64,000 bases of DNA from the NCBI RefSeq assembly GCF_008124785.1, contig NZ_VNHU01000004.1, positions 124,001 to 188,000 on the forward strand. Direction: 5' to 3'. Of the stretch, positions 16,561-26,299 are shown in pieces. The notes under the pieces were generated by a model. That model was not told the origin of the DNA. It searched no databases and worked only from the letters and a program-made list of their open reading frames with translations. This DNA comes from Aquimarina intermedia (GTDB taxonomy: Bacteria > Bacteroidota > Bacteroidia > Flavobacteriales > Flavobacteriaceae). Every line of letters starts with the position of its first letter. Positions within the stretch are counted from its first letter, which is position 1. Made by a program: the position numbers and the translations under genes.

Positions 16561-17907
16561 CTATTTGTCTTTTTCATTACTATAAATTTTGCCTAGATAA
16601 TAATCGAGCGCATAAGCATTGTACATTTGTTGATACTCAATCTGATTTAGAAGTAGGGCGGCTTCAATATAATTTCGTCTGGATATTTCAAAATCCTGTG
16701 GATTACCCGCCCCTAAATAGTATTTTTCTTGTTCCAATTCAAAAGCACCACTCATACTCTGTTCCTGATCTTGTCTATACAGTATTTCTTCAGAACTACT
16801 AATTAGAGCATTCTTTGCATTAGATATTTCCACATAGACGGTTCTTTTGTACTGTTCAAGGTCTAACTTAGCATTTTCATGTGCTATCTTAGCTCTAAAT
16901 ACAGAGTTTCTTACACGCATTCCATCAAAAATCGGGATTGAAATTAACACTCCGAAAGAATTAGTAATGTTATTTTTAAAAAATTGATCATCGAAACTCT
17001 GCTCTTGAAAAGATGAAAAACTTGTTCCATAAGTGTAAAAAAGATTTATTTGAGGATAATAATCTGCACGCCGTATGTTAAGAAGATGTTTTAAATTGAG
17101 AACTTCGTGCCTTCGCTGCAACAGATCTTCTCGGTTATTTAAAGCTTCTGAATAAAAATCAGATATAGTATTATCGTTTGATGTTATCTGTGGCGCTGTA
17201 CGTTCTATATTTTGTAGAACTATATGTTCCCCGGGATCAATACTAAGCATTAATTTTAACTTATTAATCTGCTCATTCTGTATTCTTCTATTCTCAACAA
17301 TTGCAGCCTTTAATCTACTTAATTCTGCTTTTTGAATCAATTCATCTTGTGCTGGTAAGCTTCCCAATTTTACCATTTCCATTGTTCTATTGAGGTTTTT
17401 CTCTTGGATCGTGTAAAACTCTTGGAATATTTTATCTTGTTGAATATTTTGTAAAATTTCTAAATAATTATCAATAATTAAAAGCACTACTAAGTCTTTT
17501 GAAGCCTCCTTACTGTGCTTATTAGCTTGTACATTATTTTTAGCAGCTTTAATTACAGAAACTCTACGCAATAAATTTAAAATATCCCAATTAACGTTAA
17601 TAGCAGCATTGTAGAAGTTCCCGGTACTTGTTGAGACAGTTCCAGTAATTTCATCAAAATTAGTTCCACTAGCTCTTCTCGCCTGACCATTTGCAATTAA
17701 TGACGGGAGCAACTGCAAATATGAGGTAACCGCAGAGTTTTTGGATTCTCTAACCATATTTTCAGCCTTTGCAATAGTCACATTGTGTTCCATAGCAAAT
17801 CCTATGGCATCTCCAAGAGTAAGTGTTCTCTGCGCATTACAATTTGAAGAGAAATAAATTATAATTATAAACAGAATTAAGGTACTATTGGTTAATTTAC
17901 TTTTCAT
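16561..17907 (-). CDS. TolC-family outer membrane efflux protein
   Basis: Outer membrane channel of a tripartite exporter. About 448 residues from the ATG at 17907; a TTG five codons upstream (17922) keeps the frame and would overlap the ABC gene's stop, but the ATG gives the better signal peptide (MKSKLTNSTLILFIIIIYFS then SNCNAQ). The body has the two TolC repeats rich in long helices: YLQLLPSLIANGQARR early, then PQINLFYTYG and FGVLISIPIFDGMR. It is the last gene of the operon with the membrane fusion protein and ATPase. The partner permease is not in the window. Confidence 0.88.
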   Translation of the reverse strand: MKSKLTNSTLILFIIIIYFSSNCNAQRTLTLGDAIGFAMEHNVTIAKAENMVRESKNSAVTSYLQLLPSLIANGQARRASGTNFDEITGTVSTSTGNFYNAAINVNWDILNLLRRVSVIKAAKNNVQANKHSKEASKDLVVLLIIDNYLEILQNIQQDKIFQEFYTIQEKNLNRTMEMVKLGSLPAQDELIQKAELSRLKAAIVENRRIQNEQINKLKLMLSIDPGEHIVLQNIERTAPQITSNDNTISDFYSEALNNREDLLQRRHEVLNLKHLLNIRRADYYPQINLFYTYGTSFSSFQEQSFDDQFFKNNITNSFGVLISIPIFDGMRVRNSVFRAKIAHENAKLDLEQYKRTVYVEISNAKNALISSSEEILYRQDQEQSMSGAFELEQEKYYLGAGNPQDFEISRRNYIEAALLLNQIEYQQMYNAYALDYYLGKIYSNEKDK

Positions 17908-17918
17908 GAATTTTGATT

Positions 17919-18608
17919 TCAAGCAACATGCTCTTCTTTTATATTTTCTGTTATAATTTTTCCGTCTAATAAATTGATAATACGATGCGCATAATTTGCA
18001 TCATAATTTGAGTGTGTCACCATTACAATAGTAGTTCCTTTATTGTTTAAATCAGATAAAAGCTCCATAACTTCTTCACCATTCTTCGAATCTAAATTAC
18101 CCGTAGGTTCATCGGCCAGTATGAGCTTAGGGTTTATTACAAGCGCTCTAGCTATGGCAACTCTTTGCTGCTGACCTCCTGATAGTTGTGAAGGAAAATG
18201 ATTACTCCTATGGGCTATATTCATCTGTTCCAGAACTGCTTCTACTCTTCTCTTTCGTTCTTCCTTTGGCATTTTTTGATATAGTAGAGGTAATTCTACA
18301 TTTTCATAAACCTTTAATTCATCAATCAAATTAAAACTTTGAAAAATAAAGCCAACATTTCCCTTTCTAATTTTGGATCGCTTCTTTTCTGAAAACGTCG
18401 CCACTTCAATATTATCGAACCAATATTCTCCTTCATTCGGGCTATCGAGCAATCCGAGAATATTAAGTAACGATGATTTACCACAACCTGAAGGCCCCAT
18501 AATAGCAATAAACTCACCTTCCTTGACCTCCAAATTTATTTGATTTACTGCAGTGGTTTCAACCTCATCACTGATGTATTTTTTAGTTAAATCTTTTAAT
18601 TTTATCAT
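17919..18608 (-). CDS. ABC transporter ATPase, LolD/MacB type
   Basis: 229 residues, the normal length for a stand-alone nucleotide-binding subunit. Walker A GPSGCGKSSLL (about 38-48), Q-loop GFIFQSFNLIDELKVYENVE, signature LSGGQQQRVAIARAL, Walker B LILADEPTGNLDSKNGEEV and H-loop VMVTHS are all intact. The FNLIDELKVYENVELPL stretch is typical of the MacB/LolD subgroup, which works with FtsX-like permeases. It stands between the membrane fusion protein (29 bp upstream) and the TolC-like gene, but no permease gene accompanies it. Confidence 0.92.
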   Translation of the reverse strand: MIKLKDLTKKYISDEVETTAVNQINLEVKEGEFIAIMGPSGCGKSSLLNILGLLDSPNEGEYWFDNIEVATFSEKKRSKIRKGNVGFIFQSFNLIDELKVYENVELPLLYQKMPKEERKRRVEAVLEQMNIAHRSNHFPSQLSGGQQQRVAIARALVINPKLILADEPTGNLDSKNGEEVMELLSDLNNKGTTIVMVTHSNYDANYAHRIINLLDGKIITENIKEEHVA

Positions 18609-18637
18609 AATGTATATTTTTAATGATTATATATTAA

Positions 18638-19885
18638 TTACCAAACAATGCGTTCGTTATCGCCAAAAGAATCATACGAAGAAATAATTACTTTTTCTCC
18701 TACTTCAAGACCACTCAAAACTTGATAGTATTCGATATTTTTTTTCCCTAATTCGATAGTTCGTTTCTCGGCTTCATTGGTCCCCTCATTTAAAACAAAT
18801 AACCAATTTCCACCTGTATTATTGTAAAATCCACCTACAGGGATAGCTAATTCCTCTGATGACTGTCCCAATTCTATTCTTAATCTAAGAGACTGTCCAC
18901 TAATCACTCCTTCAGGAACTTCATTGATAAATTCCATATCTACCATAAATTCACCATTCTCCACAGTTGGATAAATGTAACGTACTGTAAGTAAGTATGA
19001 TTCCCCATTAATATCAGTTTTAGCGTTCAATCCCTTTTTGATTCTAGATAAATAAATTTCATCTATAGGTACTCTCACTTTATATGTACCTAAAACATCT
19101 ACCTGTCCAATTCGCTCTCCCTTGTTTATATTTTGGCCTTCTTGCAATTGTCCGGTATATAGTTGTCCATCAATTGGAGCTTTTACAATAAGATTATCCA
19201 ATATTTGCTTTACACCGCTCAAATTTTCAATCATATTTCTTTCTGAAGATCTCAATTGCTCTAGTTGTAAAACCCTTGAAGCAGAATCTTTTTTGAAAGA
19301 TTCATTAGTAAACTGTTTTCTTTTTAGGTTATATCTATAGTCTGCTTGCGTTTTCTCAAATTCCTGTTTAGAAATAATCCCCTTATTAAACAGAATACTA
19401 TCACGATAGAATTTAGGTTTTTGAACGTGTAAAAAGTTTTCTATTTCAGCAAGAGCCGTCTTTTGTGCTAAGAAATTTTGATCTAGCTGAAGTCGAGTTG
19501 TTCTAACTCGGTTAATTTGTTCATTGAGAGAATTTTCTTGACTTAATACATTCAATTTTAAATTGGCATTTTCCAACTCAAGGATGGGCATTCCTTTTTT
19601 GACAATAGCCCCACTCTCTTTGAAAACATTGATAATATTACCACCCTCTACTGCATCTAGATAAAAGGTTCTATTGGGCACCACTTCTCCCATTTCAATA
19701 ATGTATTCCTGAAACGGTAGCTTTTTGACAGTTGCAACCGAGAGTTTATCGTATTCAATTTTGACAGTCGACTTTGAATTGGCTGAAATGGTCAAATATA
19801 AAATGAACACCACAATTAAAGATAGCATACCCCAAACAAGGATTTTTTTTGCAGTAATTTTCTTTTTTTCTATTTTCTTATCCAT
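18638..19885 (-). CDS. Periplasmic membrane fusion protein (HlyD/MacA-like)
   Basis: About 415 residues from the ATG at 19885, which begins MDKKIEKKKITAKKILVWGM and one transmembrane helix; an open frame extends 29 codons further up (to 19972) but that stretch has no family likeness, so I place the start here. A long coiled-coil hairpin (about residues 95-220) is flanked by the lipoyl half-motifs (GGNIINVFKESGAIVKKG and VKAPIDGQLYTGQLQEGQNI), followed by beta-barrel and membrane-proximal domains ending in YYQVLSGLEVGEKVI. It would link an inner-membrane ABC permease to the TolC-like channel. First gene of its operon, divergent from the sigma-54 regulator. Confidence 0.88.
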   Translation of the reverse strand: MDKKIEKKKITAKKILVWGMLSLIVVFILYLTISANSKSTVKIEYDKLSVATVKKLPFQEYIIEMGEVVPNRTFYLDAVEGGNIINVFKESGAIVKKGMPILELENANLKLNVLSQENSLNEQINRVRTTRLQLDQNFLAQKTALAEIENFLHVQKPKFYRDSILFNKGIISKQEFEKTQADYRYNLKRKQFTNESFKKDSASRVLQLEQLRSSERNMIENLSGVKQILDNLIVKAPIDGQLYTGQLQEGQNINKGERIGQVDVLGTYKVRVPIDEIYLSRIKKGLNAKTDINGESYLLTVRYIYPTVENGEFMVDMEFINEVPEGVISGQSLRLRIELGQSSEELAIPVGGFYNNTGGNWLFVLNEGTNEAEKRTIELGKKNIEYYQVLSGLEVGEKVIISSYDSFGDNERIVW

Positions 19886-20063
19886 TTTATGGTAATATTG
19901 GTTGTATATTAATATTTGCAACTGTGTATGACAACAAGCATACCATTCACAAAAAAACATATATTTAGTCAATTTTCACTACATTTACGTCCGTATTCGT
20001 ACTTTTAGTACGCCATCATGTTCAAAACCGTACATTTTTTAGGCATAATTAAAGACAATCTCT

Positions 20064-21452
20064 ATGAGCTCCAGATCGAAAAAAAAAGAGTCTATTCTAA
20101 TTGTTGACGATAATAAAGGTGTTCTAAAAGCTGCCCAGTTATTTTTGAAAAGACATTTTAATCTTGTCGATAGCATACACGACCCAATTCTAATTCCAGA
20201 ATATATACGAAAGAAAAGTTATGATATTATTTTATTAGACATGAACTTTACTAAAGATGCTAGTAGTGGTAAAGAAGGTTTTTACTGGCTTGAAAAAATT
20301 TTAGAACTAGATCCTACGGTTGTAGTGATCCTTATGACCGCCTATGGGGATATTAAAACAGCCATTAAGGCTATTAAGTTTGGAGCGGGAAATTTTATAT
20401 TAAAACCATGGGACAATGATGAATTTTTGGCTACTATTCATTCTAGTCTTGGCATTCGAAATAATAAATTAGAAATTGCTAAATTAAAGGATACTCAAAA
20501 AGAACTTAACGATCAAATAAGTGAACGCTATAAAAACATTATAGGGCATAGTAATGGTCTAACTAAAATATTCAAACTTATAGATCAAGTGGCTAAAACC
20601 GATGCTAATATCTTGATTTTGGGTGAAAATGGAACTGGTAAAGAACTCATTGCCAGAGCCATTCACAGAAACTCAAAACGACACTACCAACCCTTTATCA
20701 ATGTTGATTTGGGATCTCTAACAGAGTCGTTGTTTGAAAGTGAACTATTCGGTCATGTTAAAGGAGCTTTCACTGACGCAAAAGAGGACCGTCTGGGACG
20801 CTTCGAAAAAGCTTCCAAAGGCACCTTGTTCTTAGACGAAATCGGAAATTTATCGCTTCCCCTTCAATCAAAATTGCTCACGGCGTTGCAAAATAGAAAA
20901 ATTAATAGAGTTGGATCCAGTAAAGAAATTCCTATAGACATTCGACTCATTTGCGCCACAAATTTAGATTTATACGAAATGGTGTCCGGAAATTCCTTTC
21001 GGCAGGATCTACTCTATAGAATTAACACTATAGAAATTGTGATTCCTCCATTACGCGAGCGGCTTGAAGATATTCCTTTGCTAGCAGATCACTTTTTAAA
21101 AATATATTCAGAAAAATATGAAAAACCTATAACAGGTTTTTATTCTGAAGCCATAAAGTATTTGCAAAGCCATTTATGGCCAGGAAATATAAGAGAATTA
21201 CAACATGCGATAGAACGCTCAGTAATCTTGTGTAATCAAGATTACATCTCTAAAGAACATTTTAATTTGAATCTTCAGAAAAAAGAAGATAAAAACTTGG
21301 AACAAACTATAGATTTAAGCCTCGAAGAACACGAACACGAAATTATAAAAAACACGCTTCTAAAATACGATGGGAATATATCTAAGGCGGCCAAAGATTT
21401 AGGTTTAACAAGACAATCACTTTACAGAAGACTTAAGAAACATGGGTTATAA
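20064..21452 (+). CDS. Sigma-54-dependent response regulator (NtrC family)
   Basis: 462 residues in three domains. The receiver (about 8-130) has VDD and ILLDMNF with the phospho-acceptor Asp about 59. The AAA+ domain (about 155-390) has GENGTGKELIARAIH, the sigma-54-contacting GAFTDA loop and FLDEIGNLSLPLQSKLL. The C-terminal Fis-type helix-turn-helix is AAKDLGLTRQSLYRRLKKHG. It would activate a sigma-54 promoter, most likely that of the divergent exporter operon, although I could not find a clean GG-N10-GC element in the gap. Its last 11 bases overlap the histidine kinase gene. Confidence 0.93.
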   Translation: MSSRSKKKESILIVDDNKGVLKAAQLFLKRHFNLVDSIHDPILIPEYIRKKSYDIILLDMNFTKDASSGKEGFYWLEKILELDPTVVVILMTAYGDIKTAIKAIKFGAGNFILKPWDNDEFLATIHSSLGIRNNKLEIAKLKDTQKELNDQISERYKNIIGHSNGLTKIFKLIDQVAKTDANILILGENGTGKELIARAIHRNSKRHYQPFINVDLGSLTESLFESELFGHVKGAFTDAKEDRLGRFEKASKGTLFLDEIGNLSLPLQSKLLTALQNRKINRVGSSKEIPIDIRLICATNLDLYEMVSGNSFRQDLLYRINTIEIVIPPLRERLEDIPLLADHFLKIYSEKYEKPITGFYSEAIKYLQSHLWPGNIRELQHAIERSVILCNQDYISKEHFNLNLQKKEDKNLEQTIDLSLEEHEHEIIKNTLLKYDGNISKAAKDLGLTRQSLYRRLKKHGL

Positions 21453-22806
21453 AACATTCGAATTTGTTGCATTGAAACGTTTAATACTAACAATATTGCT
21501 TATTGGTTTTAGCATGTATTGCTTTTTTATTAAAAAAACTTTGCTTTTTTTTATGATAGGTGCTGTTAGTTTTCTGCTCGTTTGCTATTTAGTGTATTCA
21601 ACCTATAAAATTATTATTAGCACTAATAAAAACTTAACACTCTTCTTAGAGTCTATTCAACACCAGGATTTTTCAGTAAATTTCAAAACTAATAATAACC
21701 TTGACAACAGTTTTAGCGATTTGAATGCCTCGTTCAATTCTGTATTAAACGCCTTTAGAAAAGAACGTTCAGAAAAACTGGAACATTCACAATTTTTAAA
21801 CACAATTGTAAATCATGTCAATACCGGCGTAATTGCTTATCGTCCCGACGGTAAAATAGATCTGATGAACAAAAGTTCAAAAGTACTTTTAGGCGAATAC
21901 CATCTCAAGAACATCAACGAATTAAAGAACAAACTGCTTTTAGCGCGAATACTTGAACTTCCTTCTGGACAGAGTGCTGTAATTATTGTTAGCAGTACTG
22001 TGCAGCTAGCTGTCTACACTACTACTTTAAAACTAGTTGATAAAGTTCTAAAATTGGTAGTAATCCAAAATATATACAAGGAGCTTTTAAACAAACAAGT
22101 AGAATCATGGCAAAAATTGGCTTCTGTTTTGAAACATGAAATTATGAACAGCCTTACCCCAATAACCTCCATAAATTCAACACTTGGTGATATAATAAAA
22201 GAAGATTTTTATTGGAATGCTTCCAGCGGAAGATTTGAAATATCAAAAGAAAGTTTAGATGATTTAAACGATGGCTTTTCTACTATACGCATGAGAACCA
22301 AAGGACTTATCAAATTTATAAATGCTTATAGAGATTACACTAGCCTCCCAAAACCTAATTTTGTGAAAATTGAACTTGTTACACTATTAAATAGAGTTAA
22401 AGGTCTTATGAAAGCTCAATTTCTGGATGGTCATATCGCATATTCATTTGTACTTCCTGACAAAGGTAATTCTAAAATTATGGGGGATATCAACTTACTG
22501 GAAATGGTATTAATCAATTTGATAAAAAATGCTATACAAGCAGTAAACAAAACTGAAAATCCCTCAATTGGGGTCGCTCTTATTTGCGAAGAAAACGCTT
22601 CCATACGTATAACAGATAATGGTTCGGGTATAGAACCAGAAGCTATTGAGAAAATTTTCATCCCTTTCTATACCACAAAAGAAGACGGTTCAGGATTAGG
22701 CTTAAGTCTCTCCAGAGAAATTATCCAATTACATAATGGCACATTAACAGTAACCTCTGTACCGCATTCAAAAACCATATTTACGATTCAATTTTATAGA
22801 AATTAA
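21442..22806 (+). CDS. Sensor histidine kinase partner of the sigma-54 regulator
   Basis: 454 residues. Two adjacent N-terminal transmembrane helices (about 10-30 and 34-54) with almost no periplasmic loop suggest sensing within the membrane. A PAS-like segment (about 110-215) follows, then the phosphorylation helix WQKLASVLKHEIMNSLTPI with His about 232, and the ATPase domain with N-box LINLIKNAIQAV, G1 ITDNGSGIEP and G2 SGLGLSLSREII. The gene overlaps the regulator by 11 bp. Its 3' end overlaps the convergent phosphopantetheinyl transferase gene by 26 bp, so the exporter regulation block meets the NRPS cluster here. Confidence 0.92.
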   Translation: MGYKTFEFVALKRLILTILLIGFSMYCFFIKKTLLFFMIGAVSFLLVCYLVYSTYKIIISTNKNLTLFLESIQHQDFSVNFKTNNNLDNSFSDLNASFNSVLNAFRKERSEKLEHSQFLNTIVNHVNTGVIAYRPDGKIDLMNKSSKVLLGEYHLKNINELKNKLLLARILELPSGQSAVIIVSSTVQLAVYTTTLKLVDKVLKLVVIQNIYKELLNKQVESWQKLASVLKHEIMNSLTPITSINSTLGDIIKEDFYWNASSGRFEISKESLDDLNDGFSTIRMRTKGLIKFINAYRDYTSLPKPNFVKIELVTLLNRVKGLMKAQFLDGHIAYSFVLPDKGNSKIMGDINLLEMVLINLIKNAIQAVNKTENPSIGVALICEENASIRITDNGSGIEPEAIEKIFIPFYTTKEDGSGLGLSLSREIIQLHNGTLTVTSVPHSKTIFTIQFYRN

Positions 22807-23431
22807 AAAATTCAACCTCTATTTGTGTATCACTACATGTAGCTAGAGCTGCACAAGCATTTTCTACAAAATCTAATTTGTAGATATACCATTTATCATT
22901 TTTACATACTACGTGCTCGTCAAAAATTTCAATATCCAATAATGGCAGGCTCATACCTCGACCATCTGCCTTAATTACACTTTCTTTAATAGTCCAAAAT
23001 TCGAAAAAAGTATGAGTTGCAGTGGATGAGTTCTTAATGATCTCCCATTCACATGAAGACATTACCGATTTAAAACCTGTAAAATCAATATTCTGAATAA
23101 TTTCCACATCAATTCCCACTCTGTTGGTCTTGGAAATAGCGCATGCAACATAATCTCCAGAATGTGAGATATTAAAATCTAAGGGTATGTTTTTTAGAGA
23201 GGGTCTTAAATAATTATCATAGACTAATTTGTCTAATACCTCCTTAGAGTACCCGAACTTTTTCAACCCTTTTATAAGTAATAATAAACCTAGTAAATTG
23301 CGATGTTGATCCTCCCAAAACCTGAAACTTGAATTTTTTTTGACTAATTGTGGGGGCAACCAACTCTTATAAGTAAGTAGTAAATCATCCCGTATTTTTT
23401 CTGAAAATTTTGTGTAAAAAATATATACCAT
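22781..23431 (-). CDS. 4'-phosphopantetheinyl transferase (Sfp type)
   Basis: Activates the carrier (T) domains of the NRPSs by attaching phosphopantetheine from CoA. 216 residues with the Sfp-family blocks: PLDFNISHSGDYVACAIS, RVGIDVEII (Mg-binding Asp and Glu) and FFEFWTIKESVIKADGRGMS with the catalytic WxxKES motif. It is the last gene of the NRPS cluster as read and starts one base after the type II thioesterase stop, so it is co-transcribed with it. Its presence inside the cluster fits a dedicated enzyme for the nine carrier-containing positions upstream. Confidence 0.94.
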   Translation of the reverse strand: MVYIFYTKFSEKIRDDLLLTYKSWLPPQLVKKNSSFRFWEDQHRNLLGLLLLIKGLKKFGYSKEVLDKLVYDNYLRPSLKNIPLDFNISHSGDYVACAISKTNRVGIDVEIIQNIDFTGFKSVMSSCEWEIIKNSSTATHTFFEFWTIKESVIKADGRGMSLPLLDIEIFDEHVVCKNDKWYIYKLDFVENACAALATCSDTQIEVEFFNFYKIES

Positions 23432-23432
23432 C

Positions 23433-24176
23433 TTACCATTCGTTAATACAGCTCCTGCCTTTTTGTTTAGAATCGCTATTGAGTTGCTTCATAATAATCT
23501 TTACCATTGCCGGTGCGCTTTCATGAATAAAAAAGTGATCTCCATTTAGATAATACAGATGACACATTTTTGTGGAATGATCTTTCCATGCTATCATTGC
23601 TTCTGAAGAAATATCTTCTTCTTTTCCGAAAAAAGCAGAAATATTACAATGAAATGGTTTTAACTCTCGTTTTACAAAACATTCTGATGCCAATCTAAAA
23701 TCGTTTTTCAACAGAGGTAGAAATAGATCTAATAATTCTCTGTGTTCAAAAAACTGCGGAGGAGTACCTCCTAATTCTAATAATTTGTCTTTAAATAAAT
23801 CACCCTCCAATAAGTGATAATTCTTGTCCTTGACTGGTTTTATGTTTGGAGCTCCTCTTCCTGAGAAAAACAAATGTAGTGGTTTTTTTAAATTTTTCTT
23901 TTCAATTTCAAGTGCCACTTCATAAATCAGCATAGCTCCCATACTATGTCCAAAGAGCGCATAATCACTATCGTCAAGTCTATCTATTAAAAAACTTACT
24001 ACATCTTGTACGGCATCTGCAACTGTTTCGTAGAAAGGGTCTTTAATTCTTTTAGCACGTCCGGCTAGTTCAACCGGGATTATTTCGATAGAATCGTCTA
24101 CAAATGACTCCCATTTCCTGTACATTGAAGCTGAACCACCTGCGTATGGAAGACAAAAAAGCTTTATTGATCTCAT
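23433..24176 (-). CDS. Type II thioesterase of the NRPS cluster
   Basis: 247 residues, alpha/beta hydrolase. KLFCLPYAGGSASMYRKW is the oxyanion-loop signature of editing thioesterases, ALFGHSMGAMLIYEVA has the catalytic Ser about 78 and NGDHFFIHE the His about 214. Such proteins (SrfD/GrsT-like) clear misprimed or stalled acyl groups from carrier domains. It sits between the acylase lipoprotein gene (21 bp upstream) and the phosphopantetheinyl transferase, two housekeeping partners of the same assembly line. It is distinct from the two NRPS-derived thioesterase domains at 33.6-38.9 kb, which carry GWSTG instead of GHSMG. Confidence 0.93.
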   Translation of the reverse strand: MRSIKLFCLPYAGGSASMYRKWESFVDDSIEIIPVELAGRAKRIKDPFYETVADAVQDVVSFLIDRLDDSDYALFGHSMGAMLIYEVALEIEKKNLKKPLHLFFSGRGAPNIKPVKDKNYHLLEGDLFKDKLLELGGTPPQFFEHRELLDLFLPLLKNDFRLASECFVKRELKPFHCNISAFFGKEEDISSEAMIAWKDHSTKMCHLYYLNGDHFFIHESAPAMVKIIMKQLNSDSKQKGRSCINEW

Positions 24177-24197
24177 TGAGTGTATGTATTTAAGTTT

Positions 24198-26294
24198 CTA
24201 TTGGTTTAAAATATCTAATTTAATACTTCGAAAGGTTTCTTCTTTCTTTAAGCATTGTAATTGTTGTTGTTTAGAAAAAAGGACAGTACGCAATTGCTTC
24301 TTAGAAAATAACTCCAATTGATCACCCACATGTCCGCTACTTTTTTCTGTGGCATTTCCATACGATAGTATTGCCTTCGCTTTAACTGTATCCCCAAATT
24401 GAACAACGCTGATATAGCTGTCACCATGTACAGCTAAATATTTGTGGTCATTTTGCTTCATAAACGTTATCGTTCTGAAGATACCTACATCATCACTTCC
24501 ACCATTTGCAGGAAACTCATATTCACCTATAGCAAATTTATAGAGCTTACCATACTTTATTTCCAGAGAACCGTATATACTCATCATATGTTTAGTCGCC
24601 TTTTGTAGTGCTACAAGTGCTATTTCAGGATCAAGAAATCCATCGGGTGTCGTCAATGGTTTTTTAATTGACCACGGAATCGCATGTCTAAAATTAACGT
24701 TCTTATACAATTGATCTACAAACTGTAAAAATAAAACTGCTTGCGTGCTTTCAGCCCTGAAATCCCCATCCCAATTCTCTAAAATATTGATAGCAGCTAA
24801 TTGGAGGCTATCGCTACTTATACTTTTAAGAGCTACGATATCATCTTGCAATCTCATAGCTAATTGAGATTTTGTATCGAACTTAAATCTTGTGAAATCG
24901 TCAAAAGAAATCTTCGCTGTATCAGATAAAAGAAGTGCTGATCTTTGAGCTCTAAATCCCATGGTATTGGGGAGTATCTTATTGATATTCATAATAGTGC
25001 CCTCTCCTTCTGTAGGTATGGTGGCAGTAAAAGGACCATCATTGGCATTTTGTAACCATCCTGTAGTAGGATTAATGTTCTTAGGCAATTCATCATATGA
25101 ATAGTAAGTGGACCAAATATCACTACTTTCTTGAGATGGTACTGAATTTTCCCATTTTTTAAAACTTCCTTTCTTTTTAGGAATTTTACCTCCAAAGTAA
25201 TAAAGAATAGTGTCTTGTTTATCAGCATAGAGGGTGTTAAATAATGGAAGCGAATTTTTTGAAATTGAAGTCTTGAATTCAGTGAAATTCTTAGCACTAC
25301 CCATTGCTTTCCATTGCAAAAATACTGAAGAAATAGTACTTAAATCAGGGAATTTCAATACCAGTGCCTTATTATCTACCTCTCGCAAAACTACACCATA
25401 ATCAGTTTGATTTCGAATAACCTCTTTAATACTATTCGAATCTTTCTTTGATGCTTTAATCAAAAGTGTATCCGTGATAAAGGGCTTATATACTGCATCC
25501 ACAAGATAGGTATTATCTTTTGTTTGTATTTCGTAAAAATCTACATTGTCCACAGGATTTACAGTATGAGTCCATCCAAGGTTCTCGTTAAATCCAATGC
25601 CGATAGTAGGAAGTCCCACTAATGTTACCCCATATAAATTTTGTTTAGGGGTGATATATTGACATTCAAAAAACATCCAAAAGTCGAACCATGGCAGATG
25701 AGGATTTGCAAGTAACAAAGGTGACCCTTTAGTAGTTTTTCTGGAATTTACAACCCATCCGTTAGAACCAGGAACCCATTTTTTTTCGACAGATAAATTT
25801 CTATTTATCAAAAATTCAAAGTAGAATAAACGTAAGTAATGAGCAACAACATCCGTTGGGACAACAGGCAAAACCTGAAGATTGTCTTTATTAAGTCGCG
25901 ACTTGTTTTTTTCTGCATACAGATTAATACCTTCAACAAAAGCATTTACCATCATTCTTTCTTCTTCGGAAAACTTGTTATAAATGGTTTCGCTGTACTC
26001 AGTTAGTCCGAATAGATTTAAATAGGTATCTCTCTCCAGCCCTGTACCAAAATACTCTGAAGATTTCCCTCTAGATTCACCATAGAGTTTCAGTATTAAA
26101 TTAGCATGGTTGGTCATTTGTGACCAGCCCGCCATTGTATATAGAGCAGTGTCGGTTTTCGCATAGATATGTGGTATTCCCCAATTATCCCAGCGTATAG
26201 TCTCTTGGCTCTGTTCAATAGAAACGTTACTTTTTTCTTTTTTACAAGACAACAAAAGACCATTTAACAGAAAAAGTAAAATATAAACTTTCAT
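24198..26294 (-). CDS. Penicillin-acylase family Ntn-hydrolase, lipoprotein (PvdQ-like role possible)
   Basis: 698 residues, the usual length of a single-chain acylase precursor. The N-terminus MKVYILLFLLNGLLLSC ends in a lipobox (Cys17), so it is a lipoprotein facing the periplasm. The small-chain part has IRWDNWGIPHIYA; the autoproteolysis site is VPGSNGWVVNSRKT, with Ser177 as the new N-terminal nucleophile after Gly176, then LLLANPHLPW. The family removes acyl groups from penicillin, homoserine lactones or lipopeptides; PvdQ deacylates the pyoverdine precursor. In this cluster it may strip a fatty acyl tail from the exported peptide or from a cleaved prodrug fragment. It ends 21 bp before the thioesterase gene. 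Confidence 0.88.
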   Translation of the reverse strand: MKVYILLFLLNGLLLSCKKEKSNVSIEQSQETIRWDNWGIPHIYAKTDTALYTMAGWSQMTNHANLILKLYGESRGKSSEYFGTGLERDTYLNLFGLTEYSETIYNKFSEEERMMVNAFVEGINLYAEKNKSRLNKDNLQVLPVVPTDVVAHYLRLFYFEFLINRNLSVEKKWVPGSNGWVVNSRKTTKGSPLLLANPHLPWFDFWMFFECQYITPKQNLYGVTLVGLPTIGIGFNENLGWTHTVNPVDNVDFYEIQTKDNTYLVDAVYKPFITDTLLIKASKKDSNSIKEVIRNQTDYGVVLREVDNKALVLKFPDLSTISSVFLQWKAMGSAKNFTEFKTSISKNSLPLFNTLYADKQDTILYYFGGKIPKKKGSFKKWENSVPSQESSDIWSTYYSYDELPKNINPTTGWLQNANDGPFTATIPTEGEGTIMNINKILPNTMGFRAQRSALLLSDTAKISFDDFTRFKFDTKSQLAMRLQDDIVALKSISSDSLQLAAINILENWDGDFRAESTQAVLFLQFVDQLYKNVNFRHAIPWSIKKPLTTPDGFLDPEIALVALQKATKHMMSIYGSLEIKYGKLYKFAIGEYEFPANGGSDDVGIFRTITFMKQNDHKYLAVHGDSYISVVQFGDTVKAKAILSYGNATEKSSGHVGDQLELFSKKQLRTVLFSKQQQLQCLKKEETFRSIKLDILNQ

Positions 26295-26299
26295 TTGTT

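Noticed and set aside
19886-20063. Sigma-54 promoter between the exporter operon and the NtrC-type regulator
   Set aside because: A TTGC element is present on the minus strand near 19915-19920, but no GG sits at the right distance; the best match has wrong spacing and bases.
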